A stretch of DNA of 64,000 bases from Monarcha castaneiventris obscurior (Eukaryota > Chordata > Aves > Passeriformes > Monarchidae). The stretch spans positions 8,432,001-8,496,000 of the forward strand of contig JAMPIT010000174.1 in assembly GCA_026261815.1 (NCBI GenBank), in the 5' to 3' direction. The position numbers were made by a program, and so were the translations under genes. Under the pieces are notes generated by a model. That model saw nothing but the letters and a program-made list of their open reading frames with translations. It was not told the DNA's origin and searched no databases. Position 1 is the stretch's first letter, and each line of letters starts with the position of its first letter. Positions 1 to 15,000 of the stretch are shown piece by piece.

Positions 1-30
1 GCTCGGCCGTGTGCAGGCCGCTCTCCGCCG
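1..30 (+). CDS. DNAJC2: DNAJC2 coding exon 1 (3' part)
   Basis: Reads SAVCRPLSA plus one base, then the donor GTAGGT at 31. The leftover G joins CA of the next exon to make Ala. The start codon is outside the window. The poorly conserved N-terminus makes this the least certain exon, but the phase fits exactly. Confidence 0.8.
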
Positions 31-3000
31 GTAGGTACCGCCGCGGAACGCCGCCCTCGGCGCACGGGACACCGGCCGGGCCCGGAGAACTTGGCTGTTT
101 ATTTGACTTTAATTGTCTCCGTCGCGCGTGCTGCGGCTTCCCCGGCACCGCTGCAGCCCGTGTGCGAGCAACAAGTCTGGGTTCGCTGCCGGAGGGAGTG
201 GCCTGGGAAGGGAGCGGGACGTAGGGACGATCGATCCAAATTTAATATCGCTGCCGCGGTTGTCTCCTCCGTTGCCAATAGCACTTATTTAATATCGTTC
301 GACACGTGCGTTCCTTTAACTCGAAAGCACCTTCCAAGACGTGAGAGCACGGCGAGGCGCTGGGAGGTCCCGTCTGACGGGCACGAGTGCTGGCTCTTGC
401 GCTCTGGTGTTTGTGGAGCCAAAGAGAGGATTTAGCGATCTCTAACCTTGTGTGATACTGTCCTTTAGGGGGCTTTGATGGGGTTTGATTTAAAAAAAAA
501 AGTAAACCACAGAAGGTGAAGTTGCTTTTATGTTTTTGCTTATAGCATCAGTACTCTGTCAAGTGGAGCCTGTGGGAAGATGGTTTGAAGCATTTATTAA
601 GAGGAGAAACATAAACGTTTCTGCCTCTTTCCAGGAGCTAGAAGATGAGAAGGAACTTTCTGAAGAATCGGGGGATGAAGAACTGCAGCTTGAGGAATAT
701 CCTATGTTAAAAACCCTTGACCCAAAGGACTGGAAGGTATTCAGTCAATATGGATTACTGTTAACTATTTCTGCCCATCAAGGTTATTTGCTATTCCCTG
801 GTGCTAAAGATGCCCTTCCTCTTCTCCTCCTACACCTATCTGGTTTGTGTCCCTTACCATTATATCTGGTGTGAGAAGGCAAACGCATAAGGATAGTTTT
901 GAGCTGCACCTTTTTATTTTACTGCCTGAAAATATTAAGTGTCTCTTCTGCCTGTCACCATCTCTTTTATTCTGGAGTTACTTTGGCACTGTGGATATTA
1001 AAGACAGCAATTCAGTTTTCCAATAATTGAATTTTCTAGAGCTTCAATCCAATTTAGATTAAGCTGCTTGAATTTCGATAACAGTGGCTTAATTTATTGA
1101 TATCCAGTTACTCAGTAATTATTCAATAATTTTTGACAGTTGTTTCTGTGGACTTTTCCCAATGTTTACTGAGAGAGGGAAGAATTCTCCCTCTTGCCTT
1201 TAAGAGATGGAGAGGGGAACTGGTTTTCTGCATGTCTTGTGGTGTTTTAGGTTGTATTTATCAGTGTTTATTAGGGTTTGTGGTTCTTTTCTCTCAGAAT
1301 CAAGACCATTATGCAGTTCTTGGACTGGGAAATATACGATACAGGGCTACGCAGAAACAAATCAAAGCAGCTCGTAAGTACCTTTCCCTCAGAAGCGTAA
1401 CTTTTTTTCAGATGTACACAACTGGTTTCTAGTGAAAATACCTGCATGTTGTGAACAAGCTTTTTACTGCTTCCCAGCCCTAAAAGTTTGTGTTGCTTAC
1501 CAGCCCCTTAAATTCGTATCACAGCACTGAAATCCAGGGGCCTAAATCTAGGGAATTAAAAAATTTCACATCTCTGCTTCCTGGCCTGTGTTTTTTGTCA
1601 ACAGCCTTGAGACTGTAACCATACATTTCTGTATTTTTGAGTCTGCGGTGAGGCTCAGTGAAAGGCAGAGGAATAGAGCTGTGCCTGCCCTGTGTGTTCC
1701 CAGAGGTTCCCTTGCAGCCCCCCTGGCAGTGTTGAGCTGCTGAATGTGTATGAAAAGGCTGCTGTTATCAGTCATATTAGACTGAGTGTGGCATGGGAAT
1801 GGAGCCTGCTGGGCTTCAGAACTTTGTTTTTGGAAAGCAGTATGTTTGACTTTGTAAGAAGGATGCAAATATTTAGTGGAGGAAGATTTTAAAAAAACTC
1901 TGAAGGTTGTTCAGTAGCCTCTCTGGGATAAGCTGGTGGCTTTGTGAACAGTTGCCTGTATAACTGTGCTGGTGCAAGTAGAATCACTGTCCCCAGATAC
2001 TTAAATGAAAATGGGTGGAAATCAGTGAATTACCAACTTACACAGGAAATCCTGTGCCTCAGGCCAGTGCTCCTCACCACTGTGGAGTATGTGCTGCTGT
2101 GGAATAGAGCAGCACCTGTTCTGGTGGTGGGCCGTGGTCTCACTGATCTGAGCAAGAACGAGAGCCTCTCTCTTCAGGGCCCTGACAGCACACAGTTGTT
2201 CCATGGTGCTGTAAAGATGTGAGTCTTTCCTGCCAGTGTACACTGTGCTTTCCTGTTTCTAAGAAGGATTCTGATTTGTTTCTTAGGAGACAGGTTGCTT
2301 GCATGGTATCTTCTCCCTGGTATTTTAAGAGAGAGCCAAGAAGGTACAGTGTGTGTTGTATGACAGTATGGCAAGATCTTTTGACAAAGAAGTCAGTCTA
2401 AAATCTGGTTTTACCTTTTAAACCCCAAGACAGCCTTGGTAGCACCTTCAGTAGATACTCTGTATGTGCCAGTTGTGCTTTAGGATTCAAGGCCTGAGTA
2501 GAGGGAGAGTTTAACCCAAAGTCTTGTGTATCTGCTCAGCGTGAGCCATGGGGAGGTGCAGCAGCATTCACAGGCTGTAGTTTCCATGCTAAATTTCACT
2601 TTGGATCATGTTCAGAACTTCAGTAAAGGGACAGAATACAATTTTTATTTTATCTGAATTATTTCGTTTTTCATTAGAAATAACAACCGAAATCACATTA
2701 ATTATTTTTATTTTTTCAGTTATGAAGCTAACTATAGACTTACAGATGCTGAAGCACTTTGCTAGGCATAGTACTAGAATAAGTCTCAGAGACTTCTTCA
2801 GATGTTGAGGTGGAATAGAGAATAGAGTTTCTGAGTTGTGGTTATTTTATGTCCCAGCAAAGATGAAATAATGTTAATTCTATTATAGTGTTAAATCAAA
2901 GAAAATTCTTTAACTTCTGTTTTCTTTCAGATATGACTGTTTGCTTTTTATTTAAGTTTTGAATTAAAGAAATGCCAATTGGAATTACTGTATTGCTTTG

Positions 3001-6000
3001 CAGTTTGAAACTGTTGCTGATGAAGCATTTCTAACTGTAATGCATTTATTTGTTAGATAAATCCATGGTTTTGAAACATCATCCAGACAAACGAAAAGCT
3101 GCAGGGGAACAGATAGGTGAAGGTGATAACGATTATTTTACTTGCATAACTAAAGGTAAGCAATTGATCTCTTTTGTTAGATATTCCCTCAATCTACTTG
3201 ATCATCAGAAATGTACTTGTTGTGCTTTATTAGGATTTTAATTGTCAATGACTAAACAGCCAGAGAAGTTATTTTTCCATTTTAGAAAACTGCATCAATA
3301 GGTCACATTAGGTGTAACTTCCCAGTGGGCAGAAGCAGGATGGGAATGCAGCTGACAGATGTTTGGCTGCTGTGCCAGCTGGTGACAAAATGTGACACTT
3401 GTAGCAGTGCACGCACAGATGAACCTCGGGAGGTGGCCCCATACCTGGGGTAAACTAGTGAGCTGTGGAACAATTCCCCACAGGCACCAACAGCAAGTGG
3501 AAAATCTGAATTCTAATGTGCTTGCTCTGACAACAGAACATGTGTTGATTTGATCCAGGTCATCAGTTTCTTCAGCTGCTCATTTTTGCCCACAGATGAG
3601 CAAGTGAACTCAATTGAACAAACATTCCGCTCTTGCCTGTGTTGGTGGACTTGGCAATGCAGGATTAATGGCTGGACTCTGATTTTAGAGGTGTTTTCCA
3701 CTGCTGGCTAACTCCAAAACTATAGGGGCTGTTCTAGGTGTATGACTTACATCACCAGAAATGCCTTAGAACTTGGCTTTTTTGCTTATTTTAAACAAAT
3801 TCTTTTCACTCAATAAGGTTGAAGCAGAAGGAGATCTTGGAATTTGTGTTTCTAAATTTCCTTCTCTGAATGTCTTCTACCTGGAGTAGGAGCAAATGGT
3901 AATGAAACAGGGAGGAGAAATGTGGAAAGGTGGGAGTACATAGGTTGGATTCAGAACTTGGTCTGACAAAGGAATGAGTGGGAGATAAAGAGCTGGGGAA
4001 ACTGAGTGTGTGGGAGTAGAACTGGGGATCTGCAAGTGGAAGGGACATCTCATAAATGGAAGAGGAGCCAATGGATGTGCAGAGAATTTCCTGCATCAGG
4101 AAAATTATATGAGTGTTACTGAGGCAGAGCATATTTGGGGTCATTTAGAGTGTTGGTGGAGGGAAGTCCTTTCCCAGAGGGGAAGGGCAGACTGGCAGAC
4201 AAGAGCTCATTGGTGGCCACTGTCATTCCTTCATCTCTCCCCTGACACATGCAGTGAGATCAGTTTACAGAACTGCAGAGCACCAAGGTCTCCTCCAGGT
4301 TATCACCTCCTAGATGCAACCTTCATGGTGCAGTGTCCTTGGGCAGGGCTGCAGGCACAGAAGTCCGTGAATGTTCGCAACATGAATTTGATTCCTTTGA
4401 CTTTTCATTTTTACTGAAAAATAGTGTTCATTGTAAAACTGAGAAACTCCACACTTCCTTGGGAAAAAAACTAAGAGTTTACTGGAGCTATAGTGGGTGT
4501 GATTTCCAGAATATAAGATTAGTAATGTGATGCTCCCTAACCACAGGGCTATAAAAACAGGGACTGTTTGCATGTTTTGGAGTGTTTGTGTGGAGTTTTA
4601 TATTTTATCCAAGACTCAGTACAACTTCATCATGACCTGCAAAAATTCTAATTAATGGCTCCTGTTCTTGCCAGTTCTGACAACATACTAACCCAGGGAC
4701 TGCTTTTACTCTGTGCTTTAGTAGACCATTTTGTCAATTTATCTGCAAGGATCTGGTGCAAGATAAAAGCCTGAAGATGTCATGCCCAAGCTCCCAGTGT
4801 CTGAACTAAATTTACTGCTATAAGTATTATCTGTTTTGTTACATCTTAGCAGTTAAATGTGTTCTTTTTCATAAATGTTTTCTTCCTATTTAGTCTAACA
4901 GGAATAGACAGCAATGCTGTTTGATGTCACTAAAATAATTAAATATCAAGCTGTACAGAACGATGGATCAAACGCAGATCTGAAAGCATCTTTTTAAATA
5001 TTTACAACCTTATGTCTGGTAACTTTCTTTCAGCTTATGAAATACTATCTGATCCTGTGAAACGACGAGCATTTAACAGCATAGATCCTACTTTTGATAA
5101 CTCTGTACCTTCCAAAAGTGAAGCAAAAGAAAACTTCTTCGAAGTTTTCTCACCAGTTTTTGAAAGAAATGCCAGGTAAACTATGTCTGACTGCCTCTGC
5201 GGTTGCTGGAGAATCAGCATTTGCAAACTAATTTGACATTGTGTTTGTAACAAGAGATGTATTAATTTTCTAGAAATGTAATACAACTGAAAATGTGCAA
5301 TTATTTTTCATTTCATTTTAAAATAATCTGAACTGTCACACTGATGGCATTGAGTTTGACCCGTGTGATTTTAAAAAAAGTTCTCAGCTTCCTATTGCTT
5401 ACTGCCCTTTTTGTACAACTCGTTGTTTCATCTTAAATTACTTACAATACCAAATGTTTGTATGTTGCTGGCTAAAAAATCCCTTTTTTTATTATTTTCT
5501 TCTGAGAGTGAGACATTAACAGAAGACAGTAGTTATGTTCATGATTTAGCCGGTTAAAAGAGAAGATAATTATAACTATCAATATTTGGTGGTTCTCTCT
5601 TACAGTGCATGACTTTTTCTGCATTTGATTTGTGCTCGACAATTAACTTGGTATTAAGGTTGTCACAACCTGAAACTTTTCAACTAGAAACCTGTCAACT
5701 TTTCCCTACATGAAAGTGCTTAATTGCATTAGGCACTTTACAACATTCTGAACAATTATTATTTAAAGTAGTCTTACTGAATCTTTTATCAAGTATTCCA
5801 TAGATTCAGACCTGGATCTGTGGTTATCAGATGAGGTTTTCCCTTCTCTGCAATGGAAATGGATGCTATGTCATGGAACAACAAATTCTAGAGCCAGTGG
5901 AAGATTTCCCTAGAAAAAATGTAGTGGAGGCAGAGTATGCATTATTCCTTTGTACTCCATTAGAATGTGTGGGAGACTTCCTGTACCCTACCACAGAGCT

Positions 6001-9000
6001 CAGTTACTCACAGAGCACTTTTTGTCCACTTTCTGTAAGCTCCTCTAGCAGAACAATGTGCATGGAGAATTGAATATCTACAAAGATAGCTTGTGCTCCA
6101 CCAGGTCCTCTTGGAGGCACAAGGCAGGAGGCACTCAGGCTAGGAGGAGACTGCTTTTCTGGGGAAACTCCCAAAAAATGCCCAGTCTGGAGGATACTTA
6201 GGAGGAGCTCTCCTGTTCTCTTCCTCTTTCCTCATGCCCCTCTGTGTTGGTGGGAGGGAGCCTCAGATTTTGATTCTGTACTTAACTAATGGTATGTTAT
6301 GAAGACTGTATATATTATTTCTTGAATATATCCATGTATTTTCAGGTGGTCAAATAAGAAAAATGTACCTAAACTTGGGGACGTGGACTCCTCATTTGAG
6401 GAGGTAGATGCATTCTATTCCTTTTGGTAAGTTAGCTGATGCCTCCGTTTCTATTCACAGTATTCAGGACATGTAATATAAAGGGCTTGCCGACCCTTAG
6501 GTGTGTGGGTTGTTTGCTGTGGGCTGTCCCAGCCTCGTAATGTCACAAAGTTACCCCACAGCTGTTTGTGCCTTGCACAAACTGAGCTGCCTTTCTCCTG
6601 GCTAATCCATCTGCTTGTAAATTCACGGTTGTAGCAGGAACTTCTGACCACAGTGGCTGGGAACTGAGCTGACCCACAGACTGGAAGGCAGGTTTATCTC
6701 ACCTAACCTGTGTTTTTAGTGGAGATGTCCTAGGTGTTTAAGCTCCCCTAGTAAAGAAAGGTGTGTCTAGTCAAAAAATTAAGTAATGTTTATGCCTTAC
6801 CTGCTAAATATGGGTGCTCACATAAAGATTAATTTCTCTCTGAACTCCACAGATTGCACTGCATTTCCACTGACTATGATGGGAGCTTAGACAGCTGTAG
6901 ACATTTAGAGTGGGCAAGACTGATGCCATCCTGAAGTAGACTGTGCCCCACAGTACAGAGAGGTGTAAATTATATCCTGCATTTTGACTTAACACAGTGG
7001 AATCACTGTAGGTGCAGTATAATTGGAAATTGTAAACAGCAGTATAGTTGCCTACAAACACATAACAGTAAAAAAGACAGCTGATTTTTAACAGATTTGC
7101 TGGTTTTTTCATTCATTATCTTTTCCTTAAATTTACTTTAGGTATAATTTTGATTCCTGGAGAGAGTTTTCCTATTTAGATGAAGAGGAAAAAGAAAAAG
7201 CAGAATGGTATGTAAGTAAAAATAAATTTGACAGGAGACTGAGAGATTGATACAGCAAGATTTTCCAACTTTCTCTTAGACTGTAAGTCATAGTAAGAGA
7301 AGTAGCTGAGCCAAGTCTGAATTCCACTCTCCCAACTTAGGAGTCAGTCATGGACTTGAACTGGACTTACTGTGGGCTTGTGTAATTGAAGTAGTTCCTG
7401 CTTGCCTCACAGAGGTGTATCTGAGGTGCTTTGAAATGTGTGTTCATTTAAGTTCAGACTTGCAGTTCCTGCCAGTCCCAAGCATAGGTTGAACCTGGAG
7501 CCAGGAAAGAGTGGATGAGCAAGCAGGTATCTGAGCAAGTGATACTTCCTAGAATTTAGAGAGATGAGTTCTGATGGCTTGATGTTAATAAAACTTGTAT
7601 ATTTGTTGATGTAGTGAGAGTTGCTAAATTACTCAGACCATGTTGCCAGTGGAAAATACAAATACATTCTGGTTGTAGTTACAGACACAGAATGTTCAAG
7701 TTGGAGCACCAAATCGTTTAGTCTAACACACATTTCACAGGACACCTTTCACTTAGTAATCTTTGTAAGACCATAGCTTGCATTGTGTCAATCTCTTCTT
7801 CCAAGATTGGCTAGAAATCAGTTTTGTGTTTAGATTCAGTGGTTGGCTTTCTTTGTGGTAGAAACTGCCATATTTAGGCTGTAGCTAGGCATTTCTCTTT
7901 TCTTCCTGCTGTTGAATTTCTTGAGCCTCACCAGTCCCACTGTTCTCTCTCCCGTGAAGATTCTGTGAAGGCACTGTAATCAATTCCCTGTCACTTGTAC
8001 TTGCAGATCACACAGATGTATCTCTAGGCTTCTCATTGGAAGGATCTTGAATTATTTGCATAGCTTTTTTTCTGCTCATTCCTGTCATTAGTGTCCTTTT
8101 CCAAAGATGTTTAGACAAATGGTACCTAGTCTGCTGTACTTAGGAGAGAGAACTACATTACAGCTGCTGTTCAGATGGTCATGATTCTTGCTACCCCTTC
8201 TTGCCAAAGGTCATGTTGCTCGTGTTTTAAAGCTTCAGTCTACTTGTATTAGTCCCCTTCTCAGTTATGGGGATTGTTTTCTTTGTTCTGAGATATAGAG
8301 TAGTTTGGGTTGCAAGGAACTTGAAAGGTCACGTAATTCCAACCTCTCTGCCCCCTCTATTGTTCTCTATGTGGTTGTGTGGATGAGGCTATAGATGCCC
8401 ACTAAAAATTTGCCTCTTTCTTGACAGTACTGACAAATATTTTCAGTTTATTTAGTTGGCCCATATACAGCCTGAGCTGTGTTTTACTGGAGTGAATCTG
8501 GCATGACTTTACCCAGAGTATCATGGTACTTCATAGAGAGTGTTGTTTCTGTGCAGATGGGTTTACTTGACATGACTATATTCTGCAAAATGAGATAATT
8601 GGCATTGCTTATACTGCTGTCCTTTAATTAAACCATATGCCAGCATTTCTGTTGTTTTGCTTGAGTTTAATGAGCTTACCTAATGTTAGGTAAGCAAGTG
8701 GATTGCATTTTGGAAATAAAGTCCATGATCTCATTCCCTACAATGACAGATAAGCAGCTTGGTTTGTCAGGTTTATGTAACTATGTAAACACTTAGCATT
8801 TTTTAGATGAGCTCAGGGCCTGGAACTTCATTTTTTGAAGTCTATTTTTGAGTATTCACAGAACATCTGTGTGGGGGAAACTATTTAAGAAGCTTGTTGA
8901 TGAATTTCTAACACTGACATTGTAAAGCATTAGCACTGAACTATGCTTTCCCTTTTAGTCGAGATGAAAGGAGGTGGATTGAAAAGCAGAACAGAGCTGC

Positions 9001-12000
9001 CAGAGCGTTGAGAAAAAAAGAAGAAATGAACAGAATTAGGACTCTTGTTGGTGAGCACATAAATGGCTGTTCTTTAAAGAGAGATTAGTTAACTGAAAAT
9101 CTCCTGATTTTCTTCTATACATGATGCTTCCTTTCTTCTACCAGACAATGCATACAGCTGTGATCCCAGGATCAAGAAATTTAAGGAGGAAGAAAAGGCA
9201 AAGAAGGAAGCAGAGAAGAAAGCAAAGGTAGAAGCAAAACGAAAAGAACAGGAGGCGAAAGAAAAAGTAAGTGAAGTACTTTATTTGGGTTGAAAAACTG
9301 TGCTTCATTCACACCTAATGCACTGCTTCAGGTTCTAGATGTGTCAGAAGACTACTGATAGAATTACACTGGGGTTCAAAGATGTGTTGTCTTTGATGGC
9401 TGTGCAGCAGGCAGTGCAAGGCTGGCAGCTTTCTGAGAATGAGATGGAAACAAGGAATGCAGATCTGAAACAAATCACCTTCGAAAACCGAGTTCTTTTG
9501 TTGCATACACTTCCTCTGGTTTCAAGGCGAGCATGAAGTGCACAAAATGGATGGGGCTGCTTGCCCTGTGTGTGTGGTCTGCAAAAGGTTGGATGGTGTG
9601 AGGCGCTTTGAGGTAACACAACATACGTGGTTAATATGAACAGTTTGGAAAAGATGGCTCTGAAAGTACAGGAATGAAAGGGAACTGTGTAAGGTGCAAA
9701 GAAGTAACTTAAAAGATGATGTTGGAGTACTGCAAAATATTCTGTCAATAATGATGCAGGAAAAATATTGGACCACTGCATTTTTCCAAGCTTATACTCC
9801 TGAGGCAGCCATACGAAATTACGTATGATTTTATACCTTCGTTGTAGAGGAAGTCAAGATTTATAAGCTGAAGGTCCTCACAGTGAATACTGGACTTAAT
9901 GCCAAATGGTATATGTTTAATAATCTCCCTCAAAATTCCTGGAAAATCAAAGTATAAAACCCCCAAACACAGAAAAAAAAAAATTCCACCCAAACCAGAA
10001 ACAACACATTTTGATATTGGATGACCGAATGACCCTCTAACAATGAGACTTTCAGCATTTTTTTTACTTGGATTTTTTTTTCCTTTTGATTGCAGCAAAG
10101 ACAAGCAGAATTAGAAGCAGCACGGTTAGCAAAAGAAAAGGAGGAAGAAGAAGTTAGGCAGCAAGCACTGGTAGCAAAAAAGGAAAAAGAGATACAGAAG
10201 AAAGCAATCAAGAAAGAAAGGCAAAAACTCAGAACAACATGCAAGGTATTTAACTATTATTACAATGAAATACAGGTTGCGTCAGAGAAATTACTGTTTC
10301 CTTAGATCAGACTGTATCACATTTGCTTGTTCTTAGAGTTGGAGATGGGTATGGAAAGTGGGTTTACTAAAAAACAAAATACCAAAACACATACTTACAT
10401 GGGTTTGAGTTACGAGTAAAGCTGACCAAGTAAGTCCAAACACAGCAGTGGCTGAAGAATGCTGTGTGTTAAGCCTTTGTCTGAAGGAATAGGACAATAA
10501 AGTTCAAGAACTTTGTAGAACATGTATTTCTGCTTCCAGAACTGGAATTACTTTTCTGATAATGAGGCAGATTGTGTTAAAATGATGGAGGAGGTGGAAA
10601 AGCTTTGTGATCGTCTTGAGCTAGCAAGGTAAGTCCTCCTGCTGCTGCTTTCTGCTCTTTTTGATACCCATCTTACTACTAGCTCTCCATTGTAACTTAA
10701 TAATTTATTTTTAGTCTGCAATGCTTGAATGAAGCACTTACATCCACAACAAAGGAAGGAGGAAAGGCGGCTGTAGTAAAACAGGTAATTATGCTGAGTG
10801 TCAAATCAAAATAACACAATAATTTGTGAAATCAACCTGACTGAATTAAGTAAGATACAACATAGCTGCTGTGGAATCCTGCTTGTTAAATACAAAGACT
10901 TGATTTTCAGAGTCCACAGGCAGTGTGATCTCTGCTCCATTTTACATTGAACAGATCATGGTTGGTCAAATTAAGAGGGCCAGCCAAGAAAATAAATAAC
11001 ACATTTTTATCTGTAAAGAACACAATACCTGCTTCTTGTACATTATACAGAACCAGTAGAGGAATTTCATTTTGCCCAACAATCTGTAGCAGTTACCTTG
11101 AGGGAGGGAGGGCAGTCTTAACCTATTCTGTTATGCAAGAAAAATCCTAGTCTGGTATCTGTGACTTGGGGATAGATCCACAAAAGGATTTAAGAGCTGC
11201 AGGCTGTAGGCACTAGAAGGGCTGGGAGTTTGGATACCAAGGAATGGGAAATGCAAGACACGTGGAATCAAAGTTTACCAAACTCAGCAAGGATCTGCCT
11301 ATGTTTGCCGTTGGGGAAAAGCCATTTGAACTAATAAAGCTGAACCTACATCGTGCAGAAAGAATAAGGTGCTTTCGGTCATCCACTGTGGATTCACAGC
11401 TGTGAACTTTTTTCTATGGTGGGGAGTATGATCTGCTCCCATCTCAGGTTTACTCATCAGACAATTTAAGACTGAAATGCCTCTTGTTCTACAAGGGACT
11501 GAATTCAATATTCCATTCTCCAGGAGGGTGTTCTAAATGCAGGGCAGCCCCTTTTCTATCTGTTAAAACTATTCCACTAAAAACTATCTATCAGGTAACT
11601 TCCATTTTGCCAGGAATATTTTATGAAATAGGTTTCTTGCTCTCTCTTTTGGGCATCCTGCCAACAGGTGTAAGCACACAGCTCTTCTAATACTGCCAAG
11701 ACTGGACTGGGCCCACTCAGAAGTAGATGATTAAAGGTGTGCCACACCACAATCCTGAGATGTGATTACAGGTCACAAAGACATGCAGTGGGTTAACTTA
11801 AGTAGTTTTTAGCTTGCTAAAAAACTACACGTGGCCATCTAACCCTGAGTACACACTTAGTAACTAAAATCTGGAGTTAATTCTAACTTAGAAGTTCTCC
11901 ATTACTATGGAGAACTAATAATCAGGCTTAGATATCAATTAGGCTGGAAGACTTGAGAATCGGTGTATCCAAAATGGATGTTTAACTGCCCTCACTGGTC

Positions 12001-15000
12001 ACTTGAGGCTCTTAATACTTTTGTGGATCTGTCCCTCCCTCTAAGTCAAGAGTTAGCCTAGACATTCACACAAGGTTGAAAAGTTTTTAATTCTGGGGGT
12101 GTTCATTTAATTTCCTAGTGAACCTGTGATGATTTCTGCTATTAACTCCTAATCTGGGATGGCCAAATACACAAATGAAATGAAGGGAAATAATAATGGA
12201 ACAAATAAGCTCCTCTGTTTCCTTATATGTAATATACAGAACAGAAACTAAGCAAAATCCAAGGTTCAAAGCAGTTCCAGAGAGGGGGTTGTGTCACTGT
12301 AAAATGTAACAATAATTCGGCAAGTAAATAAATAATGCTTATTTACAATCTTTAGATAGAAGAAATAAATGAACAAATAAGGAGAGAGAAAGAAGAGGCA
12401 GAAGCTCGTATGCGCCAAGCAACTAAGAGTTCAGAAAAGTCAACCACTGGCGGTGGAGGGGGAAGCAAAAATTGGCCAGAGGATGATTTACAGTTGTTAA
12501 TTAAAGCTGTGAACCTCTTTCCAGCAGGGACTAACTCAAGGTATGTCTCAGTTTTGGTGCTGAAAGTCCTACTAACACTTTTTAATTAAATAACAAGCAT
12601 AATAAAACATATTTTCAGATCATCCCAAGTACTTTGCCAGTATAAGGACTTCCTAAACATCCTCCTTTTCCTTGACTCTCAAGCAGCCAGTGGTTTGTAT
12701 GTCCTTGGTACCATGCTGTGTGTCACTGGAGTTAGCTCAGGCCCTGTATCTTGTCTCCCCCCAGATTTGGGCCTCAGTGCATTACCAAAATGGTGCTGAG
12801 GTGCCTGTTTGCACAGGGCTTACTCCAGGGTAGGCTCCAGTCCTTTAGCAGAGACCAAAACCACACCAGTGACTGGGGTGCAGCTGGGTAGGAACACAGT
12901 GTGTAAGCTGCTTCCAGGAGCTCCACAACGAATGTGAGGCTGGTGTCTCCTCTACGTGGTAGGAGGAAAATACCCAGATAGGGTTTAAGTGCACCAGCTT
13001 TCTTTAGGGAAGAAGCAGGGAAAAGAGGATTTACAGAAAGCAGCGCTGGCACTCAACTTACTGATAAACATCAAAAACAGGAGCACACTTGAAATCCTTT
13101 TCTTTCCCAGGAATAAAATGCCTTCTTCCAGTTAGGATTCACAGATTTCAAGCTTCCATTACAAGATTTGGATGCTTACTTAAAAAATAAAAAGCTGCCA
13201 TACTCCATGGAGATGTTACCAGTGCCTGTTTCTGCAGCTCAGCAGTCGGTGCTCAAGGCACACAAGCCTCTTGTCTGACCAGGGGCACATACTGCCTTCC
13301 ATTTTCTAACACTCCACTAGGAAGTATCTTGGGCTAGGGCTGTTCCAGCTCTCCTGTTTAAGCCCCTTTACTTGATGTTTAGGCATTCTTCTAGGGGGCA
13401 GTGGACATAGGGTTAGTAACTTCTCAGCCCTTCAGTGCAGCCTGCAATATTTAATGTCAGAGGTATTACGGAATTCAGGAAAGCAACAGCTAAGAATTTT
13501 GAGGATTACAGGTTTGTACTTACCTGCAGTCTACTCCATCCGTTTTCTGTGTTGGAAGCTGAGAAGTTCACCCTTGCTGATTGAATTCTTCACTTAGTGA
13601 CTGAAAGCTTTCCAGAACAGCTACTGTGAGATTTTATATGTATTTAAGTATGTTTGAACTTGCTCAGGAGTTGATAAAAATGTGTACAGGAGCTTGACCA
13701 TAGCGTGTATGAAGGTAAGGTATTATGTAATATGCTGGTTTATCCTTTCTGTTCTTGCTTTAGGTGGGAAGTTATTGCCAATTACATGAACTTGCACTCT
13801 ACTACTGGAATAAAACGAACAGCGAAAGATGTCATCAATAAAGCAAAGAGTCTCCAAAAGCTTGGTATCTATATTACCTTATTTTTGTAATGATGGTCTG
13901 CCTGCCTCTGTACAGCTGACTTTTCTGTGAATGGAGCTGTGTTTCTTAAGAAAATCCTGTCTATCCCCAAAAGATACATAGTTCAGATGGAAGATTTAGA
14001 GGAGCATTTATGTGATTCAGTGTTTTCATCCTTATGGCTCTTTTGTAAGTCACCACCTCATGAGCAATTCCCAGGAATTCTCTTACTGTAGCTTGATGCT
14101 CTGATGTCTGGGACACATGCAATGCCAGGGCTCAGAGAGAGATAAATGGGCCTTTTGGAAAGCTCCCTACAAAGGCAGGTATCTAAAATAAATGGAACTG
14201 ATGAAGCTCTAGAGATACTTTAAAAAAATTTATGGAATCCAACACCTAAATTAATGTGGCTCATCTCCTCTTCAAAAATTAATAATAAAATGAAGCCTAG
14301 AGAGCTCTGTTTTAAGGTCTCAAGGAAATTAATACATTTCACGACAGAAGGGAAAAAAAAACCCCACTAAGTTTCCAAGAGGTTTCTGCATTACCAACCA
14401 CATAGTGGCACAAGGAGCACCTGGATTTTTCCAGTGTTCCTTCCTCTCTGACATGGTCATACCCTGGGCAATACATGAGTTTTGTGTCACAGCCCTTACT
14501 TGAGAAAATAATCCCTCTTGATTTTGCTGAAGTTGCAGATTCAGGTTTAAGATTACATGGAATAAGTATTCCTCTGAGCACTACAAAACAGGATAAGGGT
14601 TGGAGAATCTGACACACTGAGAAAAGTCTGTTGGACCCTGAATGATTTTTTTTTAATCTACCAACCTCTTCACCATCTTTTTAAAGGAAGTAAGAACTGG
14701 GTTTTTTGATTTTGTGATTATTGTAAACTATCTGCTACACAATGTTGTTGTTACTATATCTGGCTTTAATATTCTTGCAATAATTATTCTCTTTAATGTC
14801 TGTTGCTCATAGATCCTCATCAAAAAGATGACATAAACAAGAAAGCATTTGACAAATTTAAAAAAGAACATGGTGTGGTGCCTCAGATGGACAGTGCTGC
14901 CCCCTCAGAACGATTTGAAGGTAAAGGTGAAAAGGGAGCCCTTATTGTGTGCTTGTCTCCCCCTATGTCTCTTAGGAAGAAAGTAACCCAGAACTTAAGA

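Larger units (their letters stand above)
31..8958 (+). other. DNAJC2 introns 1-7
   Basis: Introns 31-545, 737-1297, 1374-3056, 3156-5033, 5176-6345, 6427-7141 and 7208-8958. The sequence is AT-rich and largely unique. Intron 1 begins inside a GC/CpG-rich stretch (about 1-230) that belongs to the promoter island left of the window. A short CR1 scrap lies at 8297-8355. No RNA gene, second coding frame or long repeat was recognised. Confidence 0.7.

Noticed and set aside
10090..10305. Reading the DNAJC2 charged-helix exon as a separate 71-residue gene.
   Set aside because: It is exon 10 of DNAJC2 running on into the intron; the splice at 10245 restores the conserved protein.
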